A DNA stretch of 38,930 nt from Acidobacterium sp. (lineage in GTDB: Bacteria > Acidobacteriota > Terriglobia > Terriglobales > Acidobacteriaceae): positions 1 to 38,930 of the forward strand of contig PMUI01000030.1 in the NCBI GenBank assembly GCA_003166955.1. Direction: 5' to 3'. Every line of letters begins with the position of its first letter. Position 1 is the stretch's first letter. The notes under the pieces were generated by a model, which saw nothing but the letters and a program-made list of their open reading frames with translations, ran no database searches and was not told the DNA's origin. The position numbers and the translations under genes are program-made. Shown here piece after piece: positions 17,807 through 25,713 of this stretch.

Positions 17807-19540
17807 ATGACAAGCGCAATCAGCAGCCGGAAACCGAATGGACTACCAGCGCAAGCCAGGAGTTCGGTCGAGCTCTCACAGCAACAGATTATTTGCCCGG
17901 ACCAAGCTCGGCGGCGATTGCCTGTCGACAACGCGAATAACGGCAGAAGCGATGGCATCGTTACAGCAGACGCGCTCAGGAACTCCGAAGTGAGATTCAG
18001 GCGTCTTTTTGAGGCAGCCCAGGATGGCATTCTGATACTGGACGGATCCACGGGGTTGATAACCGATGTCAATCCCTTTCTGGAGCAGTTGCTGGACTAT
18101 TCTCATGGAGAGTTTGTCGGAAAGGCACTGTGGGAGATCGGCCTGTTCAAAGATATAGAAGCCGCGAAGGTCGCATTTCGAGAGCTACAGGCTAACAGCT
18201 ATGTTCGCTATGAGGACCTGCCATTGAAAACCAAAAGCGGTCGCTCCGTCAATGTGGAGGTTGTTAGTAATGTCTATAAGGAGAACGGCGAGACCGTCAT
18301 CCAGTGTAATATTCGCGATATCACGCAGCGGAAATATGCGGAACAATCTGGGCAACGGCTTCTTCAGGCACACAAGATGGAGGCAGTCGGTCAACTCGCC
18401 GGCGGTTTGGCTCACGACTTCAATAATCTTCTGGGGGTGATCCTGGGCTACTGCGAGCTTCTGGGAGAGCGGCCGGACCTGGCCGAGCCAGCGCTCAAGA
18501 TGATCGCAGAGATTCATAATGCGGGCACGACCGGAAAGAACCTTACACAGCGGCTCCTCGCGTTCAGCCGCCGACAGGTATTGCAACCAGTTTTTCTGGA
18601 TCTGAATGAAGCCGTGAATCGCACGGCAGTAATGCTCAATCGCCTGATCGGGGATAACTACGAACTGGCTAGCGTCCTCAGCGACTCACTTGGGACGATC
18701 GAAGCCGATCCGAGTCAGATTGATCAGGTGTTGATGAACCTGGCCATCAACGCTCGCGATGCGATGCCAAAGGGCGGAACCATTTCTATCAAGACATCGA
18801 ACGTGGAGATCGATGAATCCTATGCGACGCTACACCCGACGGTAAGCCCGGGCCGGTACGTCATGCTGACAGTGAGCGACACGGGAATTGGAATGGATCC
18901 TGATACCCAATCCCATATCTTTGAACCCTTTTTCAGCACGAAAGCCCCCGGCAGCGGCACGGGACTTGGCTTGTCCACCGTTTTCGGCATAGTGAAACAA
19001 AGCGGTGGCTCGATCGGTGTATATAGCGAACCGGGCCACGGAACGTCATTCCGAATCCACTTTCCCCGATGCGACACGGCGCCGGCCGTTCTGCAACCGG
19101 CGGTCGCCATGCCATTGCGTGGAGGGAGCGAGACGATCCTGCTGGTTGACGACTGTAGTCCGCTTCGACTACTCACCCGAATGTTTCTCGAAGGTTTTGG
19201 CTACGTTGTGCTTGATTCTGGCGACTCAGGCGAGGCCTTTCGCATGGCAAAGGAACATTCCGGACCATTGCCTCTGATGATTACCGATGTGGTCATGCCC
19301 GGATTCAGCGGACCCGTACTTGCCGAGAAGCTGGCTTCCACCAGACCCGAGACAAGGGTGCTCTATACCTCGGGATATACCGCAGAGGAGTTTGCCAGGG
19401 ATGGCGTACCGGGAACGGACAGGGCGTTTCTTACAAAACCATTCAGCCGCGATGACCTGGTAAGGAAGGTACGTGAGCTTCTTGATTCCCCCGCGCTGCC
19501 GGCGAGGCGCGCTTCATTTGTTGGTGAGCCGGCGATATGA
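17807..19540 (+). CDS. PAS-containing hybrid histidine kinase with C-terminal receiver
   Basis: 577 residues, no transmembrane segment. A PAS domain (about 60-175) precedes a HisKA-type helix pair with the phospho-acceptor His203 in GGLAHDFNNLLGVILGY, a form typical of NtrB-like/hybrid kinases. An ATPase domain follows (N box NLAINARDAMPKGG, SDTGIGMD, GTGLGLST). A receiver (about 443-560) ends the protein, with Asp494 in MITDVVMPG and Lys in FLTKPFS. The ATG at 17807 has AAGGAG five bases before it; the open frame reaches back into the preceding gene without a signal. Co-transcription with the Glu56 response regulator is likely. The kinase probably phosphorylates its own receiver and other regulators such as the Asp-bearing paralog at 24 kb (inference). 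Confidence 0.92.
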   Translation: MTSAISSRKPNGLPAQARSSVELSQQQIICPDQARRRLPVDNANNGRSDGIVTADALRNSEVRFRRLFEAAQDGILILDGSTGLITDVNPFLEQLLDYSHGEFVGKALWEIGLFKDIEAAKVAFRELQANSYVRYEDLPLKTKSGRSVNVEVVSNVYKENGETVIQCNIRDITQRKYAEQSGQRLLQAHKMEAVGQLAGGLAHDFNNLLGVILGYCELLGERPDLAEPALKMIAEIHNAGTTGKNLTQRLLAFSRRQVLQPVFLDLNEAVNRTAVMLNRLIGDNYELASVLSDSLGTIEADPSQIDQVLMNLAINARDAMPKGGTISIKTSNVEIDESYATLHPTVSPGRYVMLTVSDTGIGMDPDTQSHIFEPFFSTKAPGSGTGLGLSTVFGIVKQSGGSIGVYSEPGHGTSFRIHFPRCDTAPAVLQPAVAMPLRGGSETILLVDDCSPLRLLTRMFLEGFGYVVLDSGDSGEAFRMAKEHSGPLPLMITDVVMPGFSGPVLAEKLASTRPETRVLYTSGYTAEEFARDGVPGTDRAFLTKPFSRDDLVRKVRELLDSPALPARRASFVGEPAI

Positions 19541-19619
19541 CTCTCAACTATTAGTCAAGGCCGACGTCAGCCTTATGTTGTCAACGCAGGCTATAGCAAT
19601 TGTCATTGGGTGAGATGTT

Positions 19620-19799
19620 ATGTCAACGACCGCCACGATCCTGTTGGAGAAGCTGCTGAGTATCAAGAAAGCCATTGAGCGTGGAGACCCGGTGACCGTT
19701 CCTGCTATGTTGGTCGACGCGGAAGACTGCGTTCTTCAGATGGAGCGGGAACTCATATTAGCACTTCGTGAAAACGAACGCCTGCGACGGGCGGCATAA
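19620..19799 (+). CDS. Small hypothetical protein, 59 residues
   Basis: An ATG at 19620, preceded by GGTGAG, opens a 59-codon frame ending in TAA at 19797-19799. The product (MSTTATILLEKLLSIKKAIE...) is helical and charged, ending RENERLRRAA, and looks like a short coiled coil. It lies 79 bases after the hybrid kinase on the same strand and could be the last gene of that operon. I do not recognise a family. Coding is supported only by composition and context. Confidence 0.5.
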   Translation: MSTTATILLEKLLSIKKAIERGDPVTVPAMLVDAEDCVLQMERELILALRENERLRRAA

Positions 19800-19935
19800 C
19801 CAGCTTCCGATGTGCGGCAGCCGTCTACAGCCAACAACATGCATACTCCCGTTGGAGAAAGGGCAATCTCGGAACCGAACCGGGGGAGAACGTCACCCTT
19901 GATCATGCGGACGGCTGTAATATCGGAAGGCGGTT

Positions 19936-20613
19936 CTAGCGAGGCCCTATCAAAGTTGCGTCGTCGTTCCTGACATCCCTCACCCTGACGTTGACCTTCC
20001 ATGTTGTCATCTTTTCTGCCGCGTATGGTCTGAGCAAGTCCACGGGCAATTGCGCCGGGCCGGCGGGGCCCATCCATCGTTCATAGTCCTTCGGAGCGAG
20101 AATGACCGGCATCCGGTCATGAATGGGGGCAATCAGCTCGTTCGGCTCTGTGGTCAGTATGGCGTACGTTTCGAGGGGCTGCTTTGTGACCTTATCCGTG
20201 CATCGTTCCCAAAGGCCGGCAAACCCGAAGAGGGATCCATCCTTGAGGCCGATAGCGTAAGGCTGCTTAGTCTTTGGAGCGTTCTCTTGCCACACAAAAA
20301 AGCCATCGGCAGGGATAAGGCAGCGACGTTGTCTGATCGCATCGCGAAACATAGCCCCGGCTGTGACCGTCTCACATCTTGCACTGATGGTGCCGTGGCC
20401 GACCCCGGCATCCTTTGCCCAGTAAGGAATGAAGCCCCAGCGCATCAAGACCAGTTCCCGCTCGGAGGTTTCTTCGCTCAGGTGGACCACGGGCTGGAAT
20501 GTCTGTGGAGCGATGTTGTAAGAAGGCGGTATATCGAAGGACGTAGAGGAGCCTACACCGAAGGTTTCCGCGATGCGCTGCCCGTCGGATCGACGATAAT
20601 ATCGGCTACACAT
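19936..20613 (-). CDS. SRAP-domain protein (YedK/HMCES family) with altered active site
   Basis: 225 residues, family length. The catalytic Cys2 is directly after the initiator Met (MCSRYYRR), and PPSYNIAPQ, LMRWGFIPYWAKD, CLIPADGF and IHDRMPVIL (His165) are diagnostic. SRAP proteins form a thiazolidine link through Cys2 to abasic sites in single-stranded DNA and protect replication forks. Two further conserved residues differ: the N-A-R Asn is Ser77 (GTISARCETV) and the G-F-Y-E-W Glu is Val107 (GFFVWQ). Cross-linking through Cys2 could survive; the residues that aid catalysis and reversal are changed. Weak ribosome site (AGAAAG). No operon partner. Confidence 0.9.
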   Translation of the reverse strand: MCSRYYRRSDGQRIAETFGVGSSTSFDIPPSYNIAPQTFQPVVHLSEETSERELVLMRWGFIPYWAKDAGVGHGTISARCETVTAGAMFRDAIRQRRCLIPADGFFVWQENAPKTKQPYAIGLKDGSLFGFAGLWERCTDKVTKQPLETYAILTTEPNELIAPIHDRMPVILAPKDYERWMGPAGPAQLPVDLLRPYAAEKMTTWKVNVRVRDVRNDDATLIGPR

Positions 20614-20698
20614 TATGCAACTTTCTATTTACGACTGTTGCTGTTGAACGGGTGGGAGCCGCTCTCGTGTGTTCGGTGCGCCACAGAAAGGCCTTCGC

Positions 20699-21019
20699 CT
20701 ATGCCGCAATCGCTACGGGCTCCGTGAAACTCATGATTGTCTGTTTCAGTTGTGAATCAACCTCGTCCGCTATGGCCATTACGTCGATAAGAAGCAGACT
20801 GAAATCCACGACATTCAGATTTGTCTGCAAGGTGTGGAATATGCTGACTTGCAACATACGCGATTCCTCGATAATCGTCGGAATCGAATAGCCCTGCGAG
20901 TGGCGAACTTTGCCGTGTTCCCTGGCAGCGTCCGATACCTGTTTCGTCCCGAGGCTCCGCGGAACGCGCAGCCGATGAACCAGCTCTCGAATCAGCTGCG
21001 GCAGGTGCCCGGTGCGCAC
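20699..21019 (-). CDS. RsbRD-N-type sensory domain protein, 5' end probably lost
   Basis: 106 residues from GTG at 21019. The motifs HLPQLIRELVHRLR, AREHGKVRHSQGYS, IIEESRMLQ, and the helical tail ending in MSF match the RsbRD/RsbT-co-antagonist N-terminal four-helix domain that precedes kinase or STAS domains. The family usually has about 30 more residues at the start. Those would be expected just upstream, where the frame is stopped by a TAA twelve bases before the GTG and a plausible continuation (TGVIQ) sits in the neighbouring frame. No ribosome site is evident. It may be a domain-only protein or a decayed remnant. It lies 41 bases after a 93-residue orphan gene on the same strand. Confidence 0.6.
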   Translation of the reverse strand: MRTGHLPQLIRELVHRLRVPRSLGTKQVSDAAREHGKVRHSQGYSIPTIIEESRMLQVSIFHTLQTNLNVVDFSLLLIDVMAIADEVDSQLKQTIMSFTEPVAIAA

Positions 21020-21060
21020 CTCATTGAATTACGCCTGTGCGCCCGTGCTGCGCACGCATC

Positions 21061-21342
21061 TTAAACCGGAACCAGTTCCCAGGTGTCGAGCCTCTTCCGG
21101 ACCCCCACGACCTCGGCTGTCTGGCGGGCATCAAGCTCCAAATTGTAGATGCCATTCGGGACTCTTGTGCCATCCAGAACGCGGATGTATTCGATATTGC
21201 CGAGGTGCTTCACCACAGGACGATTAGCCGATGCTATGACTGTGGTCTGCTGGAGATCGTACTCGACCTCGAAGTAATACGACGGGAAGATGCAGTTGCG
21301 CAACTTGCCTTGCCCCTGTCGTCTCTCTGCTGACATTGACAT
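21061..21342 (-). CDS. Hypothetical protein, 93 residues
   Basis: Start at 21342 chosen because GAGG lies nine bases upstream (GGTGAGGTACTAATC). The product has a compact beta-rich look: NCIFPSYYFEVEYDLQ, HLGNIEYIRVLDG, GIYNLELDAR. No cysteine pairs, signal peptide or membrane span are evident. I do not recognise the family. The gene and the RsbRD-type frame behind it probably form one transcription unit. Confidence 0.55.
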   Translation of the reverse strand: MSMSAERRQGQGKLRNCIFPSYYFEVEYDLQQTTVIASANRPVVKHLGNIEYIRVLDGTRVPNGIYNLELDARQTAEVVGVRKRLDTWELVPV

Positions 21343-21438
21343 GATTAGTACCTCACCTGAGCTTCGCATCTTGCCGCTGAAACGAACGAGAGCCTTCGAA
21401 ACCTACGGGGTTGACTCCCATCTCAGGTATATCCCTGA

Positions 21439-21733
21439 TCAATTTAGCTTGTCCCATGGCCCCAACATATCTTCGAAAACGTCAAGCATATAACGGTGAT
21501 GATGTTTCATAGCGACAGCGGCGAGATTCGCACGCACCGCGCCCAATGCACGTTTTTTTGCTGTCCTGTCATTATTCTGCCCCGTCTGACTGTGCAACCC
21601 GGACGCGCAGCCGGGTGCCACCGTTGTAATCCATCGCTTCGACCATCACTTGACGCGAGTCCTCCACCACTCCGCGCGCAATTCGGGCCACCAAATCCTG
21701 CATCTTTTTCGGCATTCCGATCGTACGGCTCAT
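21439..21733 (-). pseudogene. KhpA/YlqC-like KH-domain RNA-binding protein, frameshifted
   Basis: The first frame starts at ATG 21733 (GAGG upstream) and reads MQDLVARIARGVVEDSRQVM and TRLRVRVAQSDGAE before TAA at 21572. The second half continues in another frame as NNDRTAKKRALGAVRANLAA and AMKHHHRYMLDVFED. Joined, they match KhpA: (M)xDLVxxIAxxLVDxPxxVxVE...LxLxVxPxDxGKxIGKxGRTAxxLRTI. The G-K-x-x-G loop that grips RNA is missing at the junction, and the total length is 3n+1, so both a small deletion and a frame change are seen. KhpA binds structured RNA and acts with KhpB. Most likely a dead gene. Confidence 0.6.
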
Positions 21734-21981
21734 AGCGCGCCTCGCTGGTTGCCAGAAGGAGGCTGGCAATGCTATGAGAAGGGCTTCGCTTGTCGGGGCT
21801 GTTGAGGTGAGGGCAGGCGCACAGTGAGGGGTGTTCCTGGTTCACAATCTGCCGAAATAGTCTTCGACTCCGATGATCGCGATGGTTAACAAGACAAAAG
21901 GAGCCAAAGCGTGAGATCGCATTTTCTCTTGTCATATCCCTCCATGCCGACGCGGTGCAGCGCCGCTTGGCACATCCACGA

Positions 21982-22698
21982 TTACGGCTCGCCCTGCGGA
22001 GTAAAGAGGAGCAGAGGATTGGCGGTGTTTCGCTCAGGCAGTTGATCCAGCAGAATCACATTGAGCAGCGACTTATGCACGCGGATCCGGCTGTTGTATT
22101 CAATCAAGCCAAGCTTCCGGAAACGGTTCATGAAGAAGTTGACGCGGGACCGGGTGGTGCCGATCATCTCCGCCAGGGCCTCCTGCGAGATTCTCGGAAT
22201 CAGGGCCTCCGCACGGCCTGGCTTACCGAATTCTGCCATTAACAGCAGAATCCGTGCCAAACGCTTTTCGCTGGAGTTAAAAAGCTGGTCTACGAGATCC
22301 GCCTGGGTGCGTATACTGCGGGCCAACACAAACGACAAGAACAGATCGGAAAAAGTCTGTTCCTCATGCATCACTCGAAACAATTCTGCTTTTTCGATTC
22401 TTAGCGCGGTACAGCCGGTAATCGCGGTGGCTGTTGCCGTCCGGATTCCAGTCTCCGGAACCAGAGACTCCTCTCCCAGGAAGTCGCCGGGGTGAAGAAG
22501 CGTGATGGTTGCTTCTTTGCCGTTCGTTGAGACAACAGTGAGCTTTGCCCGACCTCTCTGGAGATAAAAGATGGCTTCGGCATGTTCACCCTGGGAGAAG
22601 AAGGCCAGTCTTGGCTTTACATGGACAATTCTCCGCCCCGGTCCAGCGCTCCCCAGAAAAGCCGCGTTGTCGAATTCCGCTACGTTCCGCTCCGCCAT
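21982..22698 (-). CDS. Crp/Fnr-family transcriptional regulator
   Basis: 238 residues. An N-terminal cyclic-nucleotide-binding-like barrel (about 25-135: FSQGEHAEAIFYLQRGRAKL, GDFLGEESLV) and a C-terminal winged helix (about 165-215: RISQEALAEMIGTTRSRVNFFMNRF). There is no Fnr-type cysteine cluster, so an iron-sulfur sensor is unlikely. The residues for cAMP binding (RTA... in the usual R-S/T) are partly there (GIRTATATA), but the ligand is uncertain. The start has AGGAGG ten bases upstream. This subgroup is very common in Acidobacteria. A single gene with no clear target in the neighbourhood. Confidence 0.92.
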   Translation of the reverse strand: MAERNVAEFDNAAFLGSAGPGRRIVHVKPRLAFFSQGEHAEAIFYLQRGRAKLTVVSTNGKEATITLLHPGDFLGEESLVPETGIRTATATAITGCTALRIEKAELFRVMHEEQTFSDLFLSFVLARSIRTQADLVDQLFNSSEKRLARILLLMAEFGKPGRAEALIPRISQEALAEMIGTTRSRVNFFMNRFRKLGLIEYNSRIRVHKSLLNVILLDQLPERNTANPLLLFTPQGEP

Positions 22699-23492
22699 CC
22701 GAAGTCGCCTCCTTCCAACTACAACATCGTCGGAGAAAGGTAAGTGGAGATACGGCAGCTCGCGCCGGACCCTAAATCCAAGGCCAATTAGCGTTTAGAC
22801 CCTGACGGCACCCCTAACACAGAAGCGCAGGACCCCCCGCGCGGTGGCATTGCGCGAAAGCAGCTACGTGCGGCAGGCCGACGGGTCGCGTCTTGGGTGC
22901 CCTCTTGCTACTCAGCGTGGAGTGTCTCGTGCCCCAGAAGCGGGTGTCTGTTCAATTGTGACCAGATTGGCATTTTATATAAGGTCAGCACCATCTATCT
23001 TCCGCGCGACGATGTTATCGAGCGCCATCGCGATGCGACGCCTGCCACCATTTGACGCGTCGCAGGCTTCTCGATTTCGTCCAGATAGCAGACGGCGTAA
23101 CCACCATAGTATCAATAGGTTAATTGCCACCCTACGACGTATTTCGCCCGACCCCAATGCGGGGCAGTTAACGGCGTCGGTCGCGCGTGCTATGTACTAG
23201 ATACAGACGTATCTACTCAGTTATTACGGTGTTGAATGCGAGCCGCAACCGTTACACGCGGTAGGAGGCTGACAGTTATAGTTTACCTGCGCCGGTAACC
23301 ACCAATAAATGTGCCAGAGAACTGCGTCTTTCCCACGTAGCGGGTGCGGCCGGCAGCTGTGGAAGCCTGGCGCGAGGCTTTGCCGTGGCACAATCAGGCT
23401 AATTCCTGATTCCCCGGCCACCGAAACCGTGAATGCTTTCAGCAATTTATACACAAACAGACCTGACTCGGCGATTGGAGCGGTACCACATC
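22699..23492. other. Gene-free stretch of about 800 bases
   Basis: Short open frames exist on both strands (for example 22844-23200 plus and 22975-23157 minus), but none has a ribosome site with family-like sequence. Apart from the promoter region of the Crp/Fnr gene at the left edge I see no repeats, hairpin series or RNA gene. Confidence 0.4.
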
Positions 23493-24083
23493 TCACGCAG
23501 CTACGGCGGAGTGGACAATCGCATATTGAATCGGGCTGTGGCAATAGAGACAATCGGTATGCTCGATCGGACCAGAATTCCCACGAAGTGTCTGTGGGAA
23601 AGTCCTTAGGCACTCGCTGCAGATGACCATGACGTAGGGTTCTCCGGCAGGGTCATGCCCATTAGTCGGAATCCAGATCGGTGCCAGTAGACGCGACCGA
23701 TCAATGGGATGGGGATTTCTGGAATGCGTTATGCTCTCCACTATCTGAAGCAGGAGGCCCGGATCGACTCCCTTTTCATAGAAAGCATCCGCGGCAACGC
23801 CCACTGGCAACTGCCCACGCGCGAATGCGCTGCTCATCGCGATAACCGGAATTGACGGAAACCGGCGTCGAACCACCGAGAGCAGTTCAAAGCCGGACAT
23901 GCCCGGCATATTCAGATCCGACACGATGAGGTCCGGGACCTCCTTCCTGATTTCCGCCAGGGCGGAGAAGCCATCGAACGCCACCCGAACGCCGTAGCCA
24001 TGTTCAGTCAGAAGCTCGGATAGGCATGTGCGAATCAAGGCTTGATCGTCTACGACAAGAAGACGTGCTCTCAGGTTGGGCAT
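23493..24083 (-). CDS. Response regulator with C-terminal CxxC...CxxC ribbon (intact phospho-acceptor)
   Basis: 196 residues, paralog of the regulator at 17134 and in inverted orientation. The receiver (1-120) has Asp12-Asp13, phospho-acceptor Asp56 in LIVSDLNMPGMSG, Ser84 and Lys104, so it should be phosphorylated normally. The tail repeats the AGEPYV..C..CLR.F pattern with Cys155, Cys158, Cys178 and Cys181, a likely zinc-binding ribbon that could bind DNA, RNA or protein. Start has AAAGGTGA six bases upstream. No kinase is adjacent; the hybrid kinase at 17.8 kb is the nearest. No known output domain is recognised. Confidence 0.9.
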   Translation of the reverse strand: MPNLRARLLVVDDQALIRTCLSELLTEHGYGVRVAFDGFSALAEIRKEVPDLIVSDLNMPGMSGFELLSVVRRRFPSIPVIAMSSAFARGQLPVGVAADAFYEKGVDPGLLLQIVESITHSRNPHPIDRSRLLAPIWIPTNGHDPAGEPYVMVICSECLRTFPQTLRGNSGPIEHTDCLYCHSPIQYAIVHSAVAA

Positions 24084-24153
24084 CGTTTCACCTTTGGGGT
24101 GGCATCTAAATCACCCTCAGCCGAAAGTGTCGCATCGCCCCATTGTCAGCACT

Positions 24154-24167
24154 GTTCACTAGTGAAC
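24154..24167. promoter_or_regulatory. 14-base perfect palindrome GTTCACTAGTGAAC
   Basis: A perfect palindrome 71 bases before the start of the Asp-bearing response regulator and eight bases from the TACCAC element. Symmetry and position suggest an operator for a dimeric regulator. Confidence 0.45.
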
Positions 24168-24175
24168 ATCTGTGT

Positions 24176-24196
24176 TACCACAAAAGTGTCAGTAAT
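24176..24196. promoter_or_regulatory. TACCAC-type element shared with 17004-17024
   Basis: TACCACAAAAGTGTCAGTAAT resembles TACCACTAAAGTGGTAGTAAT upstream of the other paralog; they differ at four of 21 positions. Relative to its nearest gene the element is in the opposite orientation, and a TATATG box follows 36 bases to the right, so it could also drive a rightward transcript into the hairpin region. Confidence 0.45.
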
Positions 24197-24339
24197 GCTG
24201 GATTTCGGAGCTATATGCTCGGCCCCTACCAGTGCTGGCCGCAGCGGCATATAGGCGTAACTTTCAGCTTAGAGCCTGCCAAATAGATGCCATCGCCCCT
24301 GACTCTTCAGCTTCGCGCAATCGCGGCAAAGGCGCTTGC

Positions 24340-24368
24340 CTCGCGTGCCGCGGATACGGGCACGCGAG
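24340..24368 (+). other. Strong hairpin, 10-base perfect arms
   Basis: CTCGCGTGCC (24340-24349) and GGCACGCGAG (24359-24368) are perfect complements around a nine-base loop. A second small inverted repeat (GGGA...TCCC) follows at once. No T-run follows, so it is not a canonical intrinsic terminator on either strand. It lies in a gene-free stretch. Possibly part of a small RNA. Confidence 0.4.
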
Positions 24369-25009
24369 GGGATGTTTCCCGATTTACACTTAGTGTTGTT
24401 GTGATGATGAGGTTCCTTAAGCGAGTTCCAGGGATAGGTCTGCGGCACGAGTGGCCACCCTTCTTGAGGTTGAACTGAGTTGTGAGTGACAGCGAATCTT
24501 AGTGGTGCGGTCGTAAATGGCTGACGGCCCCATCAATCGTGGAGTAGTGTGCCGGACAAGAGAGACTACTCAACAGAATGCAGACGATGCTGATCCGGGC
24601 GATGGTGGACAGAGCCATGAACCATTAAGGACGCAGTGGATCGTGTCAGCATCAGCGTCGTACGGCGACGTCGCTGCTGGACATAAAGGTCCACCGGTGA
24701 AGACGGGATACGGCGAGTTATAGGAGAAATTGTCAGGGTGGGGAACCGTTTAGGAGATGCGTAGCGCCCGCAGCCAGAGATGTCGAAGGATGCCAGTTGC
24801 CCGGCACCCCTCACGGCATTACCACCAGGTGATGGCCTCACCACCAAGGGTAAGCACCGTTGACGAGTATGGGCCGCCAGAAGGATAGATGACATAGCAC
24901 TTTCGGGGTCAAGCGCATTGTTGCGGAGCCGGCGTCATAAGCCCACTTTCCGCAAAGGTGTCATTGCTAATCCCCACTCTGGCCTGCCACACTTACGAGC
25001 TAGTCCCCT

Positions 25010-25279
25010 TTGTCGAATGCGAGGTTTCCTGTGCACATTGCTGAGTGGAACCAAATGGCTGTCCGGGCTCTTCTGGCAGATGCAGTTCGAACGCTGGCCG
25101 TTCCTGGAGCTGAGAAGGCTCGAGGGAATCGGGAGATTGTGCGGAATACGCTTGCTGACGCACGCAAGAATTACCTTGACCTTGTGAGACGTGGCAGGCC
25201 GCTCATCATGTCGGATGTTGAGCAAGTGACATTTCAGAAGACACTGGATCACCTAACAGCCCTTTTCTCGTGTCGCTGA
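25010..25279 (+). CDS. Hypothetical protein, up to 89 residues
   Basis: The frame may start at TTG 25010, GTG 25031 or ATG 25055; none has a strong ribosome site, so the start is uncertain. The protein is helical and soluble (ALLADAVRTLAVPGAEKARG, TLADARKNYLDLVRRGRPL, SDVEQVTFQKTLDHLTALF). Composition is protein-like and unlike a shadow frame. No family recognised. It stands alone between a gene-free stretch and an Rhs remnant. Confidence 0.42.
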   Translation: MSNARFPVHIAEWNQMAVRALLADAVRTLAVPGAEKARGNREIVRNTLADARKNYLDLVRRGRPLIMSDVEQVTFQKTLDHLTALFSCR

Positions 25280-25392
25280 TCAGATGGACAAAGCTCAAGT
25301 CGAGTGCTGCACCGCTGTCGTCGATAATTATAGCGGTGGCGACATTCCGACAATCCTCAGGTGTTCCGCTCCGGAGTTCCTGAGAGCAATCG

Positions 25393-25680
25393 TCAAAGTG
25401 TGGGAGTGTACAACGTACCCGATACAAGCGCGACGACAGAGATCATGTCGTACAGATAGGTGTTGCCGTCGCCGTTATTGTCGCTCAGGATGTTGCCGGC
25501 CTGGTCGTAGGAAGGAACACCCGGGCCGCCATTGATCTGGTTGCTGGCATTGTAGGTCAGCGGCTGAGGGTTTGCCGGGAGGCACGCTGAAAGTCCGCCC
25601 GATCCGGATTGAAAAGCGCTCGCGGCGGCTTCCTGACTGGTTCTGTTGCCGACCGGAGGCCATGAGTCTGGGGCGCAATT
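25393..25680 (-). pseudogene. Rhs/YD-repeat protein fragment
   Basis: The minus-strand frame contains PPVGNRTSQ, LTYNASNQI and YDQAGNILSDNNGDGNTYLYD, which are YD repeats as found in Rhs toxins and wall-associated proteins. Only about 80 residues remain, without signal, core-end motif (the usual ...YDPxxGRF) or toxin tip. Most likely a remnant from a lost or rearranged rhs gene. Confidence 0.6.
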
Positions 25681-25713
25681 GTCACCAGGCAAATGGCCTC
25701 GCGCAGAACACAC

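Larger units (their letters stand above)
24084..25009. other. Gene-poor stretch of about 900 bases with palindromes and a strong hairpin
   Basis: No frame resembles a known protein; the 68-codon plus-strand frame at 24517 and the 109-codon minus-strand frame at 24566 lack support. The left part carries the palindromes at 24154-24196 and the hairpin at 24340-24368 listed separately. Confidence 0.4.

Noticed and set aside
21545-21556. Run of seven A on the minus strand in the KH pseudogene as a programmed frameshift site
   Set aside because: In the upstream frame two stops occur before the run, so ribosomes cannot reach it in that frame, and the GxxG loop is missing anyway.
22844-23200. 118-codon plus-strand frame in the gene-free stretch
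   Set aside because: No ribosome site, no domain, irregular composition, and no relation to neighbouring genes.
23224-23613. 129-codon minus-strand frame overlapping the end of a response regulator
   Set aside because: Partly a shadow of that regulator; the remaining part shows no family pattern.
24517-24723. 68-codon plus-strand frame
   Set aside because: No ribosome site and no recognisable sequence; composition resembles random DNA.
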